Source of the DNA: Bacteroidales bacterium UBA5621
Lineage (GTDB): Bacteria; Bacteroidota; Bacteroidia; Bacteroidales; VadinHA17
Reading direction: 5' to 3'
Length of the DNA: 14,943 nt
Assembly (NCBI GenBank): GCA_002424525.1
Contig: DIKJ01000118.1
Location: 1 to 14,943, forward strand
Each line of letters starts with the position of its first letter. Position 1 is the first letter of the stretch. The notes beneath the pieces were generated by a model, which saw only the letters and a program-made list of their open reading frames with translations, had not been told where the DNA came from and made no database searches. The translations under genes were made by a program, and so were the position numbers. Shown here piece after piece: positions 13,981-14,943 of the stretch.

Positions 13981-14667
13981 ATGAAGCTTATCGTAATTGA
14001 GGGGATTGACGGTTCAGGAAAATCAACACAGATTAAACTCCTCAGGGATTTCTTCTCTGGTGAGAGCTACGGATGCGAATACCTTCACTTTCCAAGGACT
14101 GACACCCGCTTTTTCGGTGAACTTATTGCCAGGTTTCTCAGGGGTGAATTCGGATCATTGAATGAAGTGGATCCTTATCTGGTCGCATTGCTTTATGCCG
14201 GCGACAGAAAGGATGCCTCGATGATAATCACTGACTGGCTGAAAGAGGGCAGGTATGTTCTGCTCGACAGGTACACCTACTCAAACATTGCATACCAGTG
14301 TGCCAAAATTGATGAACCGGCTGAACGGGAAAGACTGCGCAAATGGATCTTAGCTCTTGAATTTGAACATTTTAAGATACCTGAACCTGATCTCAATATC
14401 TTCCTTGACGTGCCTGTATCTTTTATGGAGAACAACCTTTCATCTGCAAGGTCAGGCAATGACAGGATTTATCTGAATGGCACAAGGGATATACATGAAG
14501 AAAACCTTTTTTTCCAGCGGAAAGTAAGGGATGTATATCTTAACGCCACCCGCACAGACGGTCGTATGGCCGTTGTCGACTGCAGCGACAGGGATGGCAG
14601 AATGATGCCTGCCGGTGATATATTCAGGAAAATCACCGGAATTATTTATCAACGCAAATTAATCTGA
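13981..14667 (+). CDS. tmk: Thymidylate kinase (dTMP kinase)
   Basis: Phosphorylates dTMP to dTDP for DNA synthesis, in the cytoplasm. The 228-residue protein starts directly with the P-loop strand: IEGIDGSGKSTQ (6-17). Other family features are HFPRTDTRFFGELIARFLRG (36-55), the DRY motif in LLDRYTYSNIAYQ (94-106), and a LID-like region around 150-175 before NLFFQRKVRDVYL. It is slightly longer than the typical 200-215 residues. The P-loop with Asp in GIDGSGKST separates it from generic kinases. It starts the operon shared with the DoxX-like gene, whose ATG is 1 nt past its stop. Confidence 0.93.
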   Translation: MKLIVIEGIDGSGKSTQIKLLRDFFSGESYGCEYLHFPRTDTRFFGELIARFLRGEFGSLNEVDPYLVALLYAGDRKDASMIITDWLKEGRYVLLDRYTYSNIAYQCAKIDEPAERERLRKWILALEFEHFKIPEPDLNIFLDVPVSFMENNLSSARSGNDRIYLNGTRDIHEENLFFQRKVRDVYLNATRTDGRMAVVDCSDRDGRMMPAGDIFRKITGIIYQRKLI

Positions 14668-14668
14668 C

Positions 14669-14943
14669 ATGAAGCTACTTATCACTATCAGCAGATTTAT
14701 CACCGGACTGGTTTTTATCTTCTCGGGCGCCGTTAAAGCCATCGATCCCCTGGGCTCAGCATATAAATTCGGAGATTACTTTCAGGCATTCAATCTGGGA
14801 TTCCTACAGTTCTCGGCATTGCCACTGGCAGTGATCTTGTGTACTGTTGAGTTTCTTGCAGGCTTTTCACTGATCACCGGCTACAGGATAAGAACCGGAA
14901 TATGGGCCGTAATGATCATGATGCTGATCTTCACCCCTCTTAC
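14669..14943 (+). CDS. DoxX-like membrane protein (partial, C-terminus off the right edge)
   Basis: The ATG lies 1 nt after the tmk stop codon, and 91 codons are readable. The visible part begins MKLLITISRFITGLVFIFSG and continues with AVKAIDPLGSAYKFGDYFQAF (about 21-41), then two hydrophobic segments (about 45-68 and 77-91). The FSGAVKAIDPLG pattern and the helical layout match a DoxX-like family widespread in Bacteroidota. Function is poorly known; proposed roles involve quinone or thiol redox at the inner membrane. The close coupling suggests co-transcription with tmk, which is unlikely to reflect a shared pathway. Confidence 0.8.
   Translation, partial: MKLLITISRFITGLVFIFSGAVKAIDPLGSAYKFGDYFQAFNLGFLQFSALPLAVILCTVEFLAGFSLITGYRIRTGIWAVMIMMLIFTPL

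Overview
The window looks like a chromosomal segment of a Bacteroidota member, most likely in or near the Bacteroidales. The evidence is a T9SS-type (gliding-motility/CHU_C) C-terminal sorting domain, a TonB-dependent receptor with an N-terminal carboxypeptidase-regulatory-like domain, a diadenylate cyclase gene next to folP, a DoxX-like protein of the type common in this phylum, several TAnnTTTG-like -7 promoter elements and the absence of strong Shine-Dalgarno sites. I see no mobile elements, tRNA or rRNA genes, or CRISPR arrays. All larger genes appear intact except the two cut by the window edges.

Layout. (1) 1-1848, minus strand: a tightly spaced group of a small MORN/YwqK-like repeat protein, an MDR-family NAD(P)H oxidoreductase and proC (running off the left edge). 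(2) 1963-4799, minus strand: a TonB-dependent outer-membrane receptor, preceded by a small inner-membrane protein with three His-x-His motifs. Tandem DNA dyads lie between the two genes, and a 6-1-6 operator-like dyad lies upstream. This reads as a metal or metal-chelate uptake locus, with the substrate unproven. (3) 5080-6054, minus: an exported TPR protein, followed by a long-loop inverted repeat and AGGTT pentamer repeats. (4) 6407-9834, minus: a secreted T9SS cargo protein with four Ig-like repeats and two PKD domains, then an exported L,D-transpeptidase-like protein. (5) 10036-10650, minus: an unusual lipoprotein version of the YhcH/YjgK/YiaL (DUF386) family, divergent from (6) 10888-12126, plus: an exported PQQ-type beta-propeller protein. 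(7) 12196-13850, minus: folP and the diadenylate cyclase gene dacA/cdaA, convergent with the propeller gene and divergent from (8) 13981-14943, plus: tmk and a DoxX-like membrane protein cut by the right edge.

The housekeeping part (folP, dacA, tmk, proC) covers folate synthesis, c-di-AMP signalling, dTTP synthesis and proline synthesis. The envelope part (receptor, T9SS cargo, L,D-transpeptidase, lipoprotein, propeller) is typical Bacteroidota cell-surface biology. Nothing is a clear new defence or mobile system. The best candidates for follow-up are the receptor/HxH-protein locus with its dyads, and the exported DUF386 lipoprotein.
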